Below are positions 30,040 to 32,215 of a stretch of DNA of 32,215 bases, in pieces. The position numbers and the translations under genes were made by a program. How positions within the stretch are numbered: position 1 is the stretch's first letter; each line of letters starts with the position of its first letter. The notes beneath the pieces were generated by a model that did not search any database, was not told the origin of the DNA, and saw nothing but the letters and a program-made list of their open reading frames with translations. Source of the stretch: an uncultured Clostridia bacterium (lineage in GTDB: Bacteria > Bacillota > Clostridia > Christensenellales > Borkfalkiaceae); the NCBI GenBank assembly GCA_947589235.1, contig CANQAX010000010.1, positions 1 through 32,215 on the forward strand, given 5' to 3'.

Positions 30040-31410
30040 TCACATGATATTCTTGACGCTCCTCGGGAAGAGGGTGACGTCGCGGATGTTCTCCATGCCC
30101 GTGACGTACATCACGAACCGCTCGAAGCCGAGCCCGAAGCCGCCGTGCGGCACCGAGCCGAACACGCGCAGGTCGAGATATTGGCGGTACGCCGCCTCGT
30201 TCATGCCGCGGGAGCGCATGGCGCCGAGCAACTTTTCAAGGTCCGCCTCCCTCTCGCTCCCGCCGATGATCTCGCCGATCCCGGGGACGAGCAGGTCGGT
30301 CGCGGCGACCGTCTTGCCGTCGGCGTTCTGCTTCATGTAGAACGACTTGATCTCCTTCGGGTAATCGGTGACGAACACGGGGCGCCCGAACACCTTCTCG
30401 GTGAGATACTTTTCGTGCTCCGACTGCAGGTCGCTCCCCCAATGCACGGGGAAGCGGAAGTTCGCGTTCTCCTTCTCGAGAATGCCGATTGCTTCGGTGT
30501 ACGGACACACCGCAAAGTCCGAACTTGCGACATGGGTGAGCTTTTCGATGAGCCCCTTCTCGACAAACGCGTCGAAGAACTTCAGTTCCTCGGGGCATTC
30601 CTCCATCACCGCGCGGATGAGATACTTCAGAAGATCCTCGGCGATCTCGATGACGTCGGGGAGCTCCGCGAAGGCGATCTCGGGCTCGATGTGCCAGAAT
30701 TCCGCGAGGTGGCGCGTCGTGTTGGAGTTCTCGGCGCGGAAGGAGGGACCGAAGGTGTAGATCTTCCCGAGCGCCGTCGCGGCGACCTCGCCCTCGAGCT
30801 GCCCCGAGACGGAGAGCCCCGCCTTCACGCCGAAGAAGTCCTCGGAATAGTACTCCTCCTCCGTCTTGTACTTCGCGTTCCAAGGCTGCGTCGTGACGCG
30901 GAACATCTCGCCCGCGCCCTCGCAGTCGCTCGCCGTGATGAGCGGCGCATTGATGTAGTAGTAGCCGTGCTCATGGAAATAGCGGTGGACCGCCTGCGCC
31001 GCGACCGAGCGGACGCGGAACACGGCTTGGAAGGTGTTCGTGCGGAGCCGCAGGTGCGGAATGGTGCGAAGAAAATCGAGCGTGGTGCGCTTCTTCTGGA
31101 TGGGATATTCCCCGGGACACTTGCCGAGCAAGACAAGTTCCCGCGCGTTGAGCTCGTTCCCCTCGCCCTTGTATGCCTTGACGAGAACGCCCTTCACGCA
31201 CACGCTCGCGCCGAGCTTGGTGCATTCGGGATCGGGTTTGCGTTCGGACTTGTCCACGACGACCTGCAATTTGCGGAAGCTCGTGCCGTCCGAAAGTTCC
31301 AAGAAGGCGACGTTCGCCGAGTCGCGGAAGGTGCGGACCCAGCCGCAGACGACGACTTCCTTCCCCTCGTTTTCGGCGCACAGTGCCCTGTCGATGCCGA
31401 GATGTTTCAT
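30040..31410 (-). CDS. asnS: Asparaginyl-tRNA synthetase
   Basis: A 456-residue class IIb synthetase. An N-terminal OB-fold anticodon-binding domain (about 18-105, VVVCGWVRTFRDSANVAFLELSDG) is followed by the catalytic core: motif 1 region around FEAxxLxxASDCEGAGEMF-like ITASDCEGAGEMFRVT, motif 2 FRAENSNTTRHLAEFWHIEPE, and motif 3 GFGLGFERFVMYVTGMENIRDVTLFPR near the C-terminus. It charges tRNA-Asn. The core differs from AspRS in the residues after SERA/FRAE and NTTRHLAEF. The gene follows proS by 24 bases and is likely co-transcribed with it. Confidence 0.95.
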   Translation of the reverse strand: MKHLGIDRALCAENEGKEVVVCGWVRTFRDSANVAFLELSDGTSFRKLQVVVDKSERKPDPECTKLGASVCVKGVLVKAYKGEGNELNARELVLLGKCPGEYPIQKKRTTLDFLRTIPHLRLRTNTFQAVFRVRSVAAQAVHRYFHEHGYYYINAPLITASDCEGAGEMFRVTTQPWNAKYKTEEEYYSEDFFGVKAGLSVSGQLEGEVAATALGKIYTFGPSFRAENSNTTRHLAEFWHIEPEIAFAELPDVIEIAEDLLKYLIRAVMEECPEELKFFDAFVEKGLIEKLTHVASSDFAVCPYTEAIGILEKENANFRFPVHWGSDLQSEHEKYLTEKVFGRPVFVTDYPKEIKSFYMKQNADGKTVAATDLLVPGIGEIIGGSEREADLEKLLGAMRSRGMNEAAYRQYLDLRVFGSVPHGGFGLGFERFVMYVTGMENIRDVTLFPRSVKNIM

Positions 31411-31434
31411 ATCCTGCCTCCCTTCGGAAGTTTA

Positions 31435-32215
31435 TCAGTATGCCCGCGCAAAGTAGACGGAATAGACCGCCTTCTTGCCGCAGCAGACGCAGGTGCCGTT
31501 CGGCGCTTCGTCCGCCATGACGCGCGCGGTCGCCTGCGAAAATTCCTTGACCTTGTCCTCGCAGGCGCGGTCGCCGCACCAGCCCGCGAGCACGAAATTG
31601 CCGTGCTCCACGCCGTCCAAGAGCCCCTCGAGGGTGTCGGCGCGGACGATGCGGGCGTGCATGCGCTCCTTCGCCGAGGCGAAGAGGGCGTGCCCAATCT
31701 CATCGAGAAGCGCCTTGATGCTCTCCGCCGCCCCTTCGCGGGCGAGTTCGGACTTTTCAAGTCCGTCGCGGCGGACGACGGTCAGTTTTCCGTTTTCGAT
31801 GTCGCGCGGTCCGAGCTCGACGCGGAGCGGGACCCCCTTCATCTCCCATTCGTTGAACTTCCAGCCGGGGGAATTGTCGCTGTCGTCCACCTTCACGCGG
31901 ACGCCCGCCGCCCGCAATTCGGCTGCAAGCGCCGAGCACGCCTCGAGCACCCCCTCCTTCTTCGCCGCAATGGGCACGATGACGACCTGCACGGGCGCGA
32001 CGGGGGGCGGCAGGACGAGCCCGCGGTTGTCCCCATGCGCCATGATGAGCGCGCCGATGAGGCGGGTCGAGACGCCGTAGCTCATCGTGTAGCCATAGCC
32101 GAGGGTGCCGTCCCTGCCCGTGAAGCGGACGTTGAACGCCTTGGCGAAGTTCTGTCCCATGTAGTGGGTGGTGCCCGACTGCAAACTCTTCCCGTCGTGC
32201 ATCATCGCCTCCATG
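31435..32215 (-). CDS. proS: Prolyl-tRNA synthetase, type 3 (5' end outside the window)
   Basis: The visible 260 residues are the C-terminal part of an archaeal/eukaryal-type ProRS: EAMMHDGKSLQSGTTHYMGQNFAKAF, the motif 3 block GVSTRLIGALIMAHGDNRGLVLPP, and the anticodon-binding domain PVQVVIVPI...GWKFNEWEMKGVPLRVELGPRDI. The C-terminal zinc-binding-like region has Cys residues in AGWCGDRACED and TCVCCGKKAVY and ends in Tyr, as is typical of this type. It lacks the inserted editing domain of the bacterial type, though the part that would show this lies mostly outside. It begins at the right edge, so the true start is not seen. Confidence 0.95.
   Translation of the reverse strand, partial: MEAMMHDGKSLQSGTTHYMGQNFAKAFNVRFTGRDGTLGYGYTMSYGVSTRLIGALIMAHGDNRGLVLPPPVAPVQVVIVPIAAKKEGVLEACSALAAELRAAGVRVKVDDSDNSPGWKFNEWEMKGVPLRVELGPRDIENGKLTVVRRDGLEKSELAREGAAESIKALLDEIGHALFASAKERMHARIVRADTLEGLLDGVEHGNFVLAGWCGDRACEDKVKEFSQATARVMADEAPNGTCVCCGKKAVYSVYFARAY

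Overview
The window (about 32 kb, GC-rich, mostly minus-strand genes with short promoter-bearing gaps) looks like the chromosome of a spore-forming Clostridia-type Bacillota, probably a gut lineage. The main grounds are an apparently intact sigK (late mother-cell sporulation sigma factor), sigma-A-like promoters before many genes, strong GGAGG-type ribosome sites, a type III glutamine synthetase, an archaeal/eukaryal-type ProRS, and many lipoproteins with Clostridia-style lipoboxes. Placement below class level is inference. No phage, transposase, CRISPR array or biosynthetic cluster was recognised.

Layout. 1-534: 3' end of radA. 596-1034: self-regulating-looking RelB antitoxin whose toxin partner survives only as nine codons. 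1086-3807 (minus): Mrr-like nuclease, 3-methyladenine glycosylase (tag) and an iron-type alcohol dehydrogenase. 3900-4223: duplicated palindromic repeat. 4243-5352 (minus): dut-trmB. 5443-7521 (minus): glnN with its own promoter and terminator. 7706-16281: four predicted lipoproteins (one with a poly-G promoter spacer, one with CxxC repeats fused to a thioredoxin fold, one with transthyretin-like domains, one GH51 arabinofuranosidase) around sigK, separated by blocks of dispersed repeats. 16460-17278: hotdog thioesterase and tRNA-Ser(GGA). 17359-18981: small XRE regulator divergent from a four-helix membrane protein and an Lgt-superfamily paralogue, with a shared operator-like sequence. 19180-22459: conserved membrane protein convergent with clpB. 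22572-25446 (minus): tyrS-yigZ-ilvE, translationally coupled. 25521-26693: tiny ORF divergent from a WYL regulator. 26694-28010: gene-free block with several repeat types, including a 71/96-bp tandem array. 28011-29117: membrane-anchored XRE regulator. 29215-32215 (minus): proS-asnS-nucleoside hydrolase-like.

How it fits together. Most genes are housekeeping: translation (tyrS, asnS, proS, tRNA-Ser, trmB), nucleotide and DNA hygiene (dut, tag, radA), nitrogen and branched-chain amino acid metabolism (glnN, ilvE), proteostasis (clpB) and sporulation (sigK). The accessory layer is surface lipoproteins, small regulators with visible operators, and repeat blocks in the long gaps. The signals most worth a second look are the G9 tract between -35 and -10 of a lipoprotein promoter (possible phase variation), the XRE/membrane protein/Lgt-like locus, the CxxC-repeat thioredoxin lipoprotein, the toxin-less antitoxin and the tandem array at 27.6-28.0 kb. 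No wholly new multi-gene system could be demonstrated from the sequence alone.
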